From positions 1-38,410 of the forward strand of contig JAKSLO010000012.1 in assembly GCA_024401185.1 (NCBI GenBank): DNA of 38,410 bases, in the 5' to 3' direction. Under the pieces are notes generated by a model. That model made no database searches, was not told the DNA's origin, and was given only the letters and a program-made list of their open reading frames with translations. Both the position numbers and the translations under genes were made by a program. Numbering within the stretch: the first letter of the stretch is position 1; each line of letters starts with the position of its first letter. Source of the stretch: Bacteroidaceae bacterium (GTDB lineage Bacteria; Bacteroidota; Bacteroidia; Bacteroidales; Bacteroidaceae). Of the stretch, positions 23,118 to 34,142 are shown in pieces.

Positions 23118-23552
23118 ATGGAAAAGAATAACATGAATATTATAACCGAAAAGCAAATTGCCAAAACAATAAAAAATGTAATAAATGAGTACATTGAGGG
23201 TAATCTTGCAACGCCATTAGTTGACAATTCAGAAATGATAGTCGAAATGGCGCGAATCAACATGAATGAGAATGGAAAGAAGTTTATATTTCCATCTAAC
23301 GCTTGGGAAATTAAAATATGGAGTGATGACCATAACCCTCCTCACTTCCATATTATGCGTAATGGATGGAATGTTAGTTTTGTAATCGAGACAGGAGAAC
23401 GATTAGAAATCTTATCAAGAGGAAGTGAAAGTACTGACCTTGACTATATGTGTGCAAACGTAACCAAATGGTTAGATTCACCATGCGCATTGCTTCCACA
23501 AATTACAAATAGGCAAAACGCTAACATACAATGGATTCAGATACACGGATAA
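23118..23552 (+). CDS. DUF4160-like small cytosolic protein
   Basis: 144 residues, no signal peptide. Residues 68-79 read WSDDHNPPHFHI, followed by GWNVSFVIETGERLEIL. This is the hallmark of DUF4160, whose members carry the (D/E)HxPPHFH motif and are often found with DUF2442 partners in toxin-antitoxin-like or mobile pairs. No DUF2442 partner is present here. The N-terminal 60 residues (helical, ITEKQIAKTIKNVINEYI) are an extension beyond the usual compact domain. It has its own promoter 34 nt upstream and stands alone. The two histidines and the aspartates could bind metal, but this is speculation. Function unknown. Confidence 0.72.
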   Translation: MEKNNMNIITEKQIAKTIKNVINEYIEGNLATPLVDNSEMIVEMARINMNENGKKFIFPSNAWEIKIWSDDHNPPHFHIMRNGWNVSFVIETGERLEILSRGSESTDLDYMCANVTKWLDSPCALLPQITNRQNANIQWIQIHG

Positions 23553-23950
23553 CTTCGCTTTACAATATGTTTGTTTTGATAACTGCAAAAAACAGAGAAT
23601 GCTACTTTATTTCACATTCTCTGTCCGAAATTCGGCTTAGAGTCTATCAACTCTTCGCATCAAGTCTAAGGCTCTTTGCCTCCATTCTGAAGTAAACAAA
23701 ATGTTCTATTTATTTGGAACTATCTCCTTTGTGTCACTTAATTGGCAAGCAAGGTAAAAAGAAAAATACGTAGTATGTATTGTACTACGTATTAACATTA
23801 ACATCACGACATAGCGACCACTCTCAAAGAGGTGGGAAAAATCTGTTATTAAGGCTACACTTAATTGCTTCCACCATCTCACGTTTTGCCCAATCCAAGC
23901 GTTAGTTTTCCAAAACTCACATGACAAGTGTAAAATGAATGAGCTAACTG
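23553..23950. other. Non-coding gap with two inverted repeats
   Basis: No gene seen. ACAGAGAATG (23592-23601) / CATTCTCTGT (23615-23624) is a 10-bp hairpin with A-runs on its left, so it would make a terminator on the minus strand and perhaps a weak one for the plus gene at 23118. AATACGTAGTA (23765-23775) / TACTACGTATT (23783-23793) is an 11-bp perfect inverted repeat with a 7-nt spacer, operator-like or a hairpin. Confidence 0.6.
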
Positions 23951-23982
23951 TTGCTTATTTCAACCATTATACTTATCTTTGC
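23951..23982 (+). promoter_or_regulatory. Bacteroidales promoter, TTG-N20-TATCTTTGC
   Basis: TTG (23951-23953), 20 nt, TATCTTTGC (23974-23982), 41 nt before ATG 24024. A TTG within the promoter at 23979 is in frame with the gene but cannot be the start because it overlaps the -7 box. Confidence 0.75.
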
Positions 23983-24023
23983 AAAACAAAAACATAAATC
24001 GGATAAAAACAAAAAACGTAACC

Positions 24024-24905
24024 ATGAAGAAAGTCTTTTTATTAGGCGCTCTGCTGATAACGTCGATGAGCAGCATGGCACAATGGCCGGGCATGCGACG
24101 CCCACAGAAGGAGCCCGCTGAGAACTATGAACTGAAGGCTGCCGCAGGGCACGTGACTATGACCATCGATGCCGCCAACGGAGCACGCATCATGTCGCTC
24201 AAATACGACGACACGGAGGTGCTTTCGCAAAACCCACAACCCAACATGTATGGCAGCACGTTCTGGACAAGTCCGCAGAAGGAGTGGAACTGGCCTCCCG
24301 TACGTGAGCACGACATGGCACGCTATGCCGTGGAACAGACCGACGGAAAGATTATAATGACCAGTCAGCTGTCGGAGAAGATACCCTTGCGCATACGCAA
24401 GACCTTTGAGGTGGACAAAAAGAACGACTGGATATGCATTACCTACACCATAACCAATGAGGGAAAGGAAGACCGCAAAGTGGCTCCCTGGGAGGTAACG
24501 CGTGTGCCGGGCGAAGGAGTGATATCTTTCAATGCCGCAGCACAAAGCATCTGGCCCGCCGACTTGATGGACTTCAAGCAGGTAAAGGACGAGTCGGTAT
24601 TCGCCATCGACAAGGTGGACAAGCAACGCAAGATAAATGCCAATGGTGCACCCGACAAGAAGTCGAAGCTGAAGAAACCCTACAACGCCATGAGTGTTCT
24701 GCGTTACAGTCACAATGGTTTGCTTCTTACCAAACTCTTCCCCGACCTGAAGGAAGGCGAACCAGCACCTGGCGAGGACGAGATTCAGGTTTACGTGCAT
24801 CAGGACGCACTCTATTGCGAGCTTGAGGAACAGGGCGCATACACACTATTGCACCCCGGCGACAGCATGGATTGGACCGTAATCTGGAGCCTTACAAAAC
24901 AATAA
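24024..24905 (+). CDS. Secreted DUF4380-like (galactose-mutarotase-fold) protein
   Basis: 293 residues from ATG 24024, where the signal peptide MKKVFLLGALLITSMSSMAQ begins. The mature part follows the pattern of DUF4380 proteins: GARIMSLKYDDTEVL near the start, GSTFWTSPQKEWNWPP (aromatic pocket), then RIRKTFEVD, YTITNEGKEDRKVAPWEVTRV and a C-terminal YTLLHPGDSMDWTVIW. The fold is that of galactose mutarotase-like carbohydrate-binding supersandwiches; family members usually lack a proven activity. A periplasmic or secreted sugar-binding or epimerase-like role is an inference from the fold. It has its own promoter and ends at a strong terminator facing the minus-strand gene at 25002. Confidence 0.75.
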   Translation: MKKVFLLGALLITSMSSMAQWPGMRRPQKEPAENYELKAAAGHVTMTIDAANGARIMSLKYDDTEVLSQNPQPNMYGSTFWTSPQKEWNWPPVREHDMARYAVEQTDGKIIMTSQLSEKIPLRIRKTFEVDKKNDWICITYTITNEGKEDRKVAPWEVTRVPGEGVISFNAAAQSIWPADLMDFKQVKDESVFAIDKVDKQRKINANGAPDKKSKLKKPYNAMSVLRYSHNGLLLTKLFPDLKEGEPAPGEDEIQVYVHQDALYCELEEQGAYTLLHPGDSMDWTVIWSLTKQ

Positions 24906-24939
24906 GCCTTGCTGCTCTTTTGGCATGCAAGCTACGAAA

Positions 24940-24985
24940 ATGGTGGACAAGCAACTTTGCATTACTTGTCCACCATGTTCTTTTT
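24940..24985. terminator. Bidirectional terminator between convergent genes
   Basis: A 12-bp perfect stem, ATGGTGGACAAG (24940-24951) and CTTGTCCACCAT (24965-24976), with a 13-nt loop. It is followed by GTTCTTTTT on the plus side and, on the minus side, by TTTTCG. It serves the + gene ending at 24905 and the - gene ending at 25002. Confidence 0.85.
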
Positions 24986-25001
24986 GATCACCAAAACCGT
25001 A

Positions 25002-26645
25002 TTACCTGATTACGGCAAAAGGCTCTGAGATGGTAAAGGTACGCTCATAATCTTTGGTCACCACCTTGTAAGTGCCATTCATCTTGAACGAGGGGTGGGT
25101 GAGCAAACTTGAACTGTTGTTGAACGAGAAGGGAGCATTCATCTCAAACACCACCTTGTTGCCCTCAAACAACTGTATCTTTTCGCCCTTCAAAAGGTTA
25201 AGACCTACCAACAGCACCGTGGGTTGCTTTGCCGTCTCGGCTGTGGGAACGGAAGGCATCTCGCCCATGCCCGCACCCATAGAGAAGATGGTTCCACCCG
25301 AAACCTCAATGGGTGAGAAATCGCAGTCAAGACCCTCCTCGGGTGAGCCGACATGACTCCAGGCATACACCTCGCCACCACGTATGATGATAGCGGGATC
25401 GGGATCCTTCTTCTCGTCCGATTGCTGACTCTGTCCGAAACCTCCAAAGCCGAAGCCCATCATACCACTACCATAATTAGCATCTACGGCATCATTATCG
25501 TAACTCTCAGAAATAACCTTACCGCCATTAAACTGGATGGGAGCATTCGCGTTGATAGCATCATCGATGGCACTTACAGTTACCTCACCACCATTGATGA
25601 TGACGCCTTGCTTACCCTCAATGCCTTCGGCACCTGCCGAGACGGTCTTTACATTCACCTTACCGCTATTGATGGTGACCGTTGTCAATGACTTGATGGC
25701 CTTTGTCTTGCCAATGTAGCGCTGCTTACCGCCCCAGCCGCCTTCACGATCGGGATCACCAGAGTCGCCCCCGCCAAAACCGCCGAAGCCACCAAAGCCA
25801 CCACCGAAATCGGGCATGCCGCCGCCAAAGTCAGGGAAACCGCCGCCAAAAGGAGGCATACCGCCATTCTCGCCACCGCCAAACTGCTTACGCATCTCTT
25901 CGAAATGTGCCTTCATCTCTTCGGGCATCTCATCCATGTTGAAGCCGGGGAAACCACCAGGGCCGCCAAAACCATGATGAGCAGTACTGTCACCCTCGCC
26001 GCCACCAAAGCCGGGGAAGCCACCAAAGTCGGGGAAACCACCCCCAGGGAAACCGCCAAAGCCACCAAACGAAGTCGTATCACGACCCAGGTTCTGCCCG
26101 AGCGTTGTGACATCAAGTGTCAAATCATTTACTACAATATCCTTCTTGGCATTGATACCCTTCACGCCATCAGCCTTTGCCAGTACGTTTAGTTTTCCCT
26201 TACCCGAAATCTTGATCTTATCCTTGGTGAATATTACGGCAGCCTTCATGGTAGCCGTGTCAGGGCAAGCCTCCACACAAAGTAAATTTTCCGTACCTGC
26301 CTTAGCTACAATATGGGCACGCTTCTTGTTCTTGAGCCACAAAGTAGCCCCTTCCTTACTGGTAAGGCTAACACCATTGAGCGTAACTTTCAGCTTGTCT
26401 TTCGTGTTGATTACAAGGCGACCGTTATCGCTCTTACCCTTAAGCTCAACACTTACCTCATGTGCCTTATAACGACTAAGGATGTTGACAAGAGCGCCCT
26501 TGGTTTGTACCGTCACGCTATCCTTGCAGTTGTTCTTCACATCCACCTTGTTGCCTTTGAAAGTCACCACCACATCATCGGCTTTAGCATTCATGCTGCC
26601 GAGCAAACTCGCAAAGAGTATGAAACCAAATACTGTCTTTTTCAT
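25002..26645 (-). CDS. Secreted Cthe_2159-like carbohydrate-binding beta-helix protein with Gly/Phe-rich insert
   Basis: 547 residues with signal peptide ending KADD (MKKTVFGFILFASLLGSMNA). The flanking halves match the Cthe_2159/DUF4353 carbohydrate-binding family, known from a polygalacturonate-binding, calcium-dependent beta-helix. Repeating rungs include KLKVTLNGVSLTSKEGATLW, AAVIFTKDKIKISGKGKLNV, KADGVKGINAKKDIVVND, SAGAEGIEGKQGVIINGGEV and AIDDAINANAPIQFNGGKVI. Residues about 192-308 interrupt the helix with a low-complexity Gly/Phe/Pro/Asp stretch (GGFGGFPGGGFPDFGG units) containing one short charged helix (EEMKAHFEEMRKQF). The C-terminus is a small beta domain (MNGTYKVVTKDYERTFTISE). 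Likely surface-exposed or secreted and pectin/sugar-binding. No promoter consensus is seen upstream. Confidence 0.8.
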   Translation of the reverse strand: MKKTVFGFILFASLLGSMNAKADDVVVTFKGNKVDVKNNCKDSVTVQTKGALVNILSRYKAHEVSVELKGKSDNGRLVINTKDKLKVTLNGVSLTSKEGATLWLKNKKRAHIVAKAGTENLLCVEACPDTATMKAAVIFTKDKIKISGKGKLNVLAKADGVKGINAKKDIVVNDLTLDVTTLGQNLGRDTTSFGGFGGFPGGGFPDFGGFPGFGGGEGDSTAHHGFGGPGGFPGFNMDEMPEEMKAHFEEMRKQFGGGENGGMPPFGGGFPDFGGGMPDFGGGFGGFGGFGGGDSGDPDREGGWGGKQRYIGKTKAIKSLTTVTINSGKVNVKTVSAGAEGIEGKQGVIINGGEVTVSAIDDAINANAPIQFNGGKVISESYDNDAVDANYGSGMMGFGFGGFGQSQQSDEKKDPDPAIIIRGGEVYAWSHVGSPEEGLDCDFSPIEVSGGTIFSMGAGMGEMPSVPTAETAKQPTVLLVGLNLLKGEKIQLFEGNKVVFEMNAPFSFNNSSSLLTHPSFKMNGTYKVVTKDYERTFTISEPFAVIR

Positions 26646-26748
26646 TATTTTTCATGTAAATTTCTTTTAATATGACGAAAGAAACTGCATTTGGTTTAAT
26701 TGGAGAGAAGGAATTAATGTCTATTGATGCAAGAAACAACAGAAATGG

Positions 26749-26788
26749 AAAAAAAACGGCTATCGCCTCCCTACGGAAACGATAGCCG
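26749..26788 (-). terminator. Rho-independent terminator of the 31511-26833 operon
   Basis: The stem CGGCTATCG (26780-26788 on the minus strand) / CGATAGCCG (26757-26765) of 9 bp runs into a T8 tract on the minus strand (A8 at 26749-26756). It lies 45 nt after the stop at 26833. Confidence 0.85.
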
Positions 26789-26832
26789 GTATGGTCAACT
26801 TGCATGGCGCATGCAAGTCATGATTTTCAGGT

Positions 26833-28869
26833 TTACTTCTTCATCAACATTATCCTCAGAAGCTCCGTACAGTCCTTGATGGTAATCTTGCCATTGCCAT
26901 CGATATCTGCAGCCAATTTGTCGCAAAGAGGAGCATTATCGTTCTGCAACAACGCATCGCGCAAGAACTGCACATCATTTATGTCAGACACGCCATCCAT
27001 ATTGATGTCCTCAGGGATGGGAGTACCCAAATACGAAAGACGCAGGTTGTCGAAAGCCATCCAGTCGCTACTAACAGCCACATCCTTCTTGAAGCCCAGT
27101 TTCAGCACGCCATCGCTGCCCACTCTTACCTTCAGGGAGTTGTTGTAGGCGCTTGCCTGAAAATGTCTCACAGCGCCGCTCATGCTGTTAGGGCAGTACC
27201 CCAAGCCATCCACATAGTGGTCGCTTTCATCAAGGCTCGACTCGCTTAGGTCGCTTGCTATGGACATCAAAGGTATCTGGTTGTCATTACCGTAGAGATA
27301 GACATTACTCTCGCTGCTCTTCTCGTCTAAGCCTTTGCGATAGAATCCTTGCACATCTATGCGATAGATGCCTTCGGGCAAGCCTGTGATAATCTGGTAG
27401 GCATCAAAGGTACAGTCATAGAATTCTGCACAATAATCGCCATACTCAGAATCGCTACCCGTAACGCCACCTATAGCGGGTTGGCTGTTCTGCCACAAAG
27501 AGTTTCTTGAATCTACTCGCGAACAGTTAGCGCCTTTTATGACAAAGGTGACATCCTTTGGAGAAGTGAACGAAGCTCCGTTGCTCAATTCCTTCATCAG
27601 ATCCTCTGCCTTGACGAATTCCCAGTATGACTTTCCTGAGAACATATTCAGCTCAACCAATCCGTTGTTTGCCTCTGTAAGATAGTATCTTACGCCATCC
27701 TTCTTGACGGATATCATATACAGGTTGCCAAACGCACGATCTACCTGATAGTAGTAGAGAGTCTGGTCGCAATATACGTTGCTCAGCACGTTGTCAACAG
27801 CACATAGGTAATGTGCAGAGCGGCTTCCGTCATTCTCCAGGTAAAGACCGGTATCAAAAGAGGTTCCGTCCATGGTATTTGTTACCTTGACATCCATAAC
27901 GGGATAGTCGGCGGCCACGGCATGGGTACCCCAAAAGGCTCCAGGTTGCAGGAAATGGCCCGTCTGTGAATTCTTGAGGAAGTAAGTTCCCTCTTCAAGG
28001 TCAAACTTGCGTATGGCACCCTCACCATCACGAACGTGTACCTTTGTGCCATCCTCGAGCACGAAGATTACGTTCTTCCATTGGAAGGAGGCTATGTTAT
28101 CATCGTCATACGAATCGACCTCGTAAGAGAAGCTGAGAACCTTGGAATTGCTGAACTTATTGTTGGTCATGGAACCAATCATGACACGATACGAACCATC
28201 CTTCTGCTTTGCGCTCATCAAGTTCTGATGGCCGTTCAGGGGCGACGCATCCAGTTTTCCTTCCTTTATTACGGGCTTTATGGCTCCATCAAAATAAAGG
28301 TCTAACTGCACACCCACTACTGGCTTCATGCCCTCCTTGCATTGCAGGGCGAGGTAGTAAGTGTTGGCAGAGCCTTCCATCTCGGCACCCACCAAAGCAT
28401 TTCCCTCGTCCACGATGTACGACTTACTGTCAGCATGCTTTGTCTTGACACCACTTATACTTACCAACACGGTATTCTTCATCGCAAGAGTCAAATTGAC
28501 AGATGAAGGATCGGATATCTTAATCTGACACAGAACTTGCTGAGAACCAAAAGCCTGCAGTTGCTGAGAGCTAACCATGACACGGTATGAGCCATCCGAT
28601 TTTTGAACACAGCTTACCTGATGGTCGGTTTTGCAACTGGGGATGGAGAAAGCGTCGATGGTAACTCCCGAAGGCAGATACAAGTCTGTCTGAAACATGG
28701 TCGTTTCGTTTCCCCAGCTACCCAACTGTAGGGTTATCGTACCCGAAGTGCCAGACGAAGCCACTAAGCCATTGGCAACCAGCGCAGACGTTGCCGATAA
28801 TGCCCATTGTGCCGGATAGAGCAATCCGATAAGGCACAGGGCGAACATTCGTATATAATTCTTGATCAT
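26833..28869 (-). CDS. Secreted protein with cohesin-like sandwiches and C-terminal dockerin-like domain
   Basis: 678 residues. The signal peptide ends near residue 25 (YPAQWALSA). Two beta-sandwich repeats (about 30-150 and 160-290) have the cohesin-like pattern of Bacteroidota surface proteins: FQTDLYLPSGVTIDAFSIP ... KSDGSYRVMVSS and VQLDLYFDGAIKPVI ... KQKDGSYRVMIGS. A middle region (about 300-430) begins EEGTYFLKNSQTGHFLQPG, like the ricin-type or fascin-like modules that follow such repeats. Residues about 435-615 look like a carbohydrate-binding jelly roll (TGLPEGIYRIDVQGFYRKG, SDWMAFDNLRLSYLG). The end (about 618-678) is dockerin-like with Ca loops DINMDGVSDINDV and DIDGNGKITIKDC. It lies 38 nt downstream of the DUF285 gene, so the two form one transcription unit. 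Likely surface complex member; partner unknown. Confidence 0.8.
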   Translation of the reverse strand: MIKNYIRMFALCLIGLLYPAQWALSATSALVANGLVASSGTSGTITLQLGSWGNETTMFQTDLYLPSGVTIDAFSIPSCKTDHQVSCVQKSDGSYRVMVSSQQLQAFGSQQVLCQIKISDPSSVNLTLAMKNTVLVSISGVKTKHADSKSYIVDEGNALVGAEMEGSANTYYLALQCKEGMKPVVGVQLDLYFDGAIKPVIKEGKLDASPLNGHQNLMSAKQKDGSYRVMIGSMTNNKFSNSKVLSFSYEVDSYDDDNIASFQWKNVIFVLEDGTKVHVRDGEGAIRKFDLEEGTYFLKNSQTGHFLQPGAFWGTHAVAADYPVMDVKVTNTMDGTSFDTGLYLENDGSRSAHYLCAVDNVLSNVYCDQTLYYYQVDRAFGNLYMISVKKDGVRYYLTEANNGLVELNMFSGKSYWEFVKAEDLMKELSNGASFTSPKDVTFVIKGANCSRVDSRNSLWQNSQPAIGGVTGSDSEYGDYCAEFYDCTFDAYQIITGLPEGIYRIDVQGFYRKGLDEKSSESNVYLYGNDNQIPLMSIASDLSESSLDESDHYVDGLGYCPNSMSGAVRHFQASAYNNSLKVRVGSDGVLKLGFKKDVAVSSDWMAFDNLRLSYLGTPIPEDINMDGVSDINDVQFLRDALLQNDNAPLCDKLAADIDGNGKITIKDCTELLRIMLMKK

Positions 28870-28907
28870 GGTATTCTGTCTTTTGTTTTTTTATGGGTAC
28901 TTCTAAC

Positions 28908-31511
28908 TTACTTCACAACCACTTTCTTGCCACCCACTACATAGATGCCAGCCTTCATGTTTTTGTCGGCCATCTTTACGCCAGAGAGGCTATAGATGCC
29001 TTCTGCACCCTTGCCATCGGCAAAGCTTTCTATGCCAGTCACGGTGTCGTCAAATGAGACGGCAGAGGCACAGACAGTAGCCATAGAGGGTTCAACAAGC
29101 TGTATGTTATCGACGAGAATACCCTCGCTACCTTCACCGCTCAGCACCAAGCCCAGCAGTTCACCATTCTCACGTTCAAAGAGAGCACTCTGCATGGAAG
29201 TTACCAGCACACGCCATACTCCATTGGCCATCTCACGATAGCTAATGCTGTGTGAACCAGAAAGACACTCACCACGCATCACGCTATTGATCGTCACATT
29301 CTCGGGCAAGGTGACGTCCATCTGCAGAGCCGTATAGTCACGTCCGCCGGCAAGGCTAAGCATCAGGCAACCCTCTTGCATTTCTGCCGTTATGGCTACA
29401 TGGCCAGCCTTCTCTGCCGACTTAGCCTTTCTCATGGCGCGAACTTCAGCCACGCCCAAACCGATGTTGGCCACGCCCACAAAATCTGCGGCGGTGATAG
29501 CCTTGTCACCATTGACGTCGGCAGCCATGAAGAAAAGATCCTCGTCCTTATACATCATGATGCCCTTGGCTACATGGTAGAGGTCTGCCACATCCACGTC
29601 AGAATCGTTATTGACATCACCCCTGATGTAGATGCCTGATGAGGGCTCGCGTTTTACCACATAATAGTTGTTCCAGAACTCGCATGTGCTATATGCGTCG
29701 TACAACAGCTCTGGGCAGGTGATGATGGCATTTGCGCTAAGGGTGCTACCAGCACCAGGGACGAATATGTTTGGAGAAACACTTACGTAAGAGAGAGAGG
29801 TACAGTCCTCAAACATGCCAGCCACGTTTGCCGTGTTTTTCACGTTAAATTTGCTAATGTCGAGAGAGGCAAGACTTGTGCAACCCTTAAACATGCCCTT
29901 CAGGCAAGTTGCACTACTGGTATTGAAATGGCTCAGGTCGAGCGACTCCAGCGACTCACAGCCCTCAAACATACCACAATACTCAGGATGTCCGAATGCC
30001 TCTACGCTCTCTGTATTGAAGCTGCTCAGGTCAACAGACTCAAGTGAAGTACACCATGCAAACATTGTATCCATGGTTTTCACCTTACTTGTGTTGAAAC
30101 TGCTCAGATCAAGGGTAGTAAGACTTGCACAATCACGAAACATTGAACCCATCCATTCTGCACTTTCAGTATTAAAGTTCTTCAAATCGATGGAAGTCAG
30201 CTTGTTGCAATTCTGAAACATGTTCTGCATGCTTACCACCTTGCTTGTAACAAAATTGCTCACGTCAAGAGAAGTAAGACTGCAGCAACTTAAGAACATA
30301 GAGTTCATGGCAGTTACGTTCTGCGTGTCGAAACCGCTTGCATCAAGAGAGGTAAGAGACGAGCAACCAGAGAACATTCCTTCCATGCTTTCTACCTGGC
30401 TTGTGTTAAAATTGCCCACGTTGAGATTCTTGAGCGAATGGCAATTGTAGAACATACCCTTCATGTTGGTAACGTTCTGTGTGTCAAAAGATGAGAGAAT
30501 GACAAAATCAAGATCGTTACATCCTGAAAACATGTCATACATAGTAGTCACCTTGCTTGTATTGAAATTGCTCAGGTCAAGAGAGGTGAGAGAACTACAG
30601 TTGCTAAACATACCCCTACTTGCACCATCGCCCATGTTCTCCACATTACTTGTATTGAAGCTGCTCAAATCCAAGGATGTAAGGCTGGAGCAACCCGAGA
30701 ACATACTTGCCATAGTATAGGCATTTTCTGTGTCAAACGAGGTCAGGTTCAGAGTGGTGAGATGATCACATCCCGCAAACATACCTGTAAGCTCGGCATG
30801 CTCAGCTACAGAACTGAAACTTGAGCAATCCAGCGATGTGAGCGAGGAGCAACCAGAAAACATCCAGCTGAGGTTGTCTGCCGACTGGGTGCTGAAATGG
30901 CTGACATCAAGAGTTTTAAGTGACGAGCATCCCAGAAAGACAGCATTCATGCAGCTCACCTTATCCGTATTGAAGTTACTCAAGTCGAGAGAGGTAAGAG
31001 ACACACATCCTTGGAACATGTACTGCAAAGTGGTTACATTATATGTGTTCAAATTGCTGACATTTACTTTCTCAAGCGACGTGCAGTCTGAAAACATATA
31101 GCTCATGTCCGTCATGTTTATAGTATTCAGGGAGTTGAGGTTGTCAATCTCCTTTAGGGAGTAAAAACCATGGAAAAGTCCACGTCCATTACCCCCTTCT
31201 GCTTCATAATCAAATATTGAAGGAGCAAGGAATGCCATGCCAGAAGTGTGGATGGTTATCTTCTTCTTTTTCTTGTCGTAAACTGCATACACAGGATGAA
31301 TGCCGTCTGAAACCATTCTACCTGGAGTCAGGAAACTGTTTGCCTTAAACTCAATGGTCTTCAAATCGGCTTCTGGGATATCTCCAGCCGTTGTAACAAG
31401 GTCACACATGATTTCGTGCATGTTTTTTGGTAAATCACCATAACTCTGCGCGGACATAGCATTAGATAACGATAGCAAGATCGCAACAACACATAATTTT
31501 AAATTCTTCAT
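28908..31511 (-). CDS. Secreted BspA/DUF285 repeat protein with dockerin-like and cohesin-like domains and tail
   Basis: 867 residues. The signal peptide ends NAMSAQ (residue 22). Residues about 130-575 hold 17 copies of a roughly 25-residue DUF285/BspA-type repeat, consensus NVTxMxxMFxGCxSLTSLDLSxFNTS (for example YMFSDCTSLEKV, SMFSGCSSLTSLDLSSFNTS). Next comes a dockerin-like pair of loops (GDVNNDSDVDVADL, ADVNGDKAITAADF; about 618-665), then a cohesin-like sandwich (YTALQMDVTLPENVTINSVM ... ANGVWRVLVTS), and finally a tail GIYSLSGVKM ... GIYVVGGKKVVVK. DUF285 repeats form elongated adhesive solenoids. It is first in an operon with the gene at 26833-28869 (38-nt gap) and driven by the promoter at 31624-31656. 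The regular repeats produce spurious antisense frames on the plus strand. Likely a surface adhesin or scaffold protein. Confidence 0.88.
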   Translation of the reverse strand: MKNLKLCVVAILLSLSNAMSAQSYGDLPKNMHEIMCDLVTTAGDIPEADLKTIEFKANSFLTPGRMVSDGIHPVYAVYDKKKKKITIHTSGMAFLAPSIFDYEAEGGNGRGLFHGFYSLKEIDNLNSLNTINMTDMSYMFSDCTSLEKVNVSNLNTYNVTTLQYMFQGCVSLTSLDLSNFNTDKVSCMNAVFLGCSSLKTLDVSHFSTQSADNLSWMFSGCSSLTSLDCSSFSSVAEHAELTGMFAGCDHLTTLNLTSFDTENAYTMASMFSGCSSLTSLDLSSFNTSNVENMGDGASRGMFSNCSSLTSLDLSNFNTSKVTTMYDMFSGCNDLDFVILSSFDTQNVTNMKGMFYNCHSLKNLNVGNFNTSQVESMEGMFSGCSSLTSLDASGFDTQNVTAMNSMFLSCCSLTSLDVSNFVTSKVVSMQNMFQNCNKLTSIDLKNFNTESAEWMGSMFRDCASLTTLDLSSFNTSKVKTMDTMFAWCTSLESVDLSSFNTESVEAFGHPEYCGMFEGCESLESLDLSHFNTSSATCLKGMFKGCTSLASLDISKFNVKNTANVAGMFEDCTSLSYVSVSPNIFVPGAGSTLSANAIITCPELLYDAYSTCEFWNNYYVVKREPSSGIYIRGDVNNDSDVDVADLYHVAKGIMMYKDEDLFFMAADVNGDKAITAADFVGVANIGLGVAEVRAMRKAKSAEKAGHVAITAEMQEGCLMLSLAGGRDYTALQMDVTLPENVTINSVMRGECLSGSHSISYREMANGVWRVLVTSMQSALFERENGELLGLVLSGEGSEGILVDNIQLVEPSMATVCASAVSFDDTVTGIESFADGKGAEGIYSLSGVKMADKNMKAGIYVVGGKKVVVK

Positions 31512-31623
31512 AATAGTTCATATTTTTAGTTTTTCACAGATTACTAAGAAAGCACAACTGAACCCTTCCATGTAGCCAGGCATTAATGTTCTTAACGACC
31601 AGGCGTACTCAACATATACGGTG

Positions 31624-31656
31624 GCAAATTTAGCATATTATTATTATGTGAACAAA
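31624..31656 (-). promoter_or_regulatory. Bacteroidales promoter of the DUF285 operon
   Basis: On the minus strand TTTG (complement of 31653-31656), 20 nt, TAAATTTGC (complement of 31624-31632). It gives a leader of about 105 nt to the start at 31511. Confidence 0.75.
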
Positions 31657-31844
31657 AAAAAATGAAAAAAAAGCAAAAAAAAGCATAAAAAAAGTAAAAT
31701 TTAGGTCTTAAACTGCAATAATTGCCACTAAAACGGGCATTTATGGCACTTATAACTCACACCTGTTGCCATTTTGCCGCCTATCTGTTGCTCCAAGCGC
31801 CCGTCATCTCCAGTCATCTCTCTATTGGAAAAACAAAAACAGAC

Positions 31845-31897
31845 AAAAAAATCCCCCAACAAGAGAGACTATGATGAAATCTCACCCGTTGGGGGAT
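31845..31897 (-). terminator. Rho-independent terminator of the esterase gene
   Basis: ATCCCCCAAC (31888-31897 read on the minus strand) pairs with GTTGGGGGAT (31851-31860 read on the minus strand) over 10 bp. The 27-nt loop holds an inner GAGA/TCTC pairing, and a T7 tract follows (A7 at 31845-31851). It lies 85 nt after the stop at 31983. Confidence 0.85.
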
Positions 31898-31982
31898 GTA
31901 TGATTCGAAAGCCACGCCTCGCAAACTCTGCTCGGCTTGCCGCTACGCAGCTCGCTTGCAGAAGAACCTGCGAGAGTTGAAT

Positions 31983-34070
<2,088 letters not shown>

Positions 34071-34098
34071 TTATATACGTTATATTATATTATGACCT

Positions 34099-34132
34099 CA
34101 AAATGTAAAAATGGTTTATTTTGCTTGACAAA
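34099..34132 (-). promoter_or_regulatory. Possible promoter of the esterase gene
   Basis: On the minus strand TTTG (complement of 34129-34132), 21 nt, TACATTTTG (complement of 34099-34107). The -7 box has one extra base compared with TAnnTTTG and the spacing is slightly long, so the call is weak. Confidence 0.35.
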
Positions 34133-34142
34133 AAAATGTAAG

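Larger units (their letters stand above)
31512..31982. other. Non-coding gap with promoter (-) and terminator (-)
   Basis: Contains the promoter of the DUF285 gene (31624-31656), an A-rich stretch (31650-31700) and the terminator of the esterase gene (31845-31897). Between them and up to 31982 there are GC-rich inverted pieces (CTCGCA near 31918, TGCGAG near 31969; CGGCTTGCCGCTACGCAGC) that look like a small intergenic repeat. A 68-codon frame over the terminator is not credible. Confidence 0.55.

Noticed and set aside
28908-31511. Regularly spaced DNA repeats that could suggest a CRISPR array, and several long plus-strand reading frames over them
   Set aside because: The roughly 75-bp period encodes the DUF285 protein repeats on the minus strand with a signal peptide and clear domains; the repeats are degenerate and there are no spacers. 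The plus-strand frames are antisense by-products of the repeat codons.
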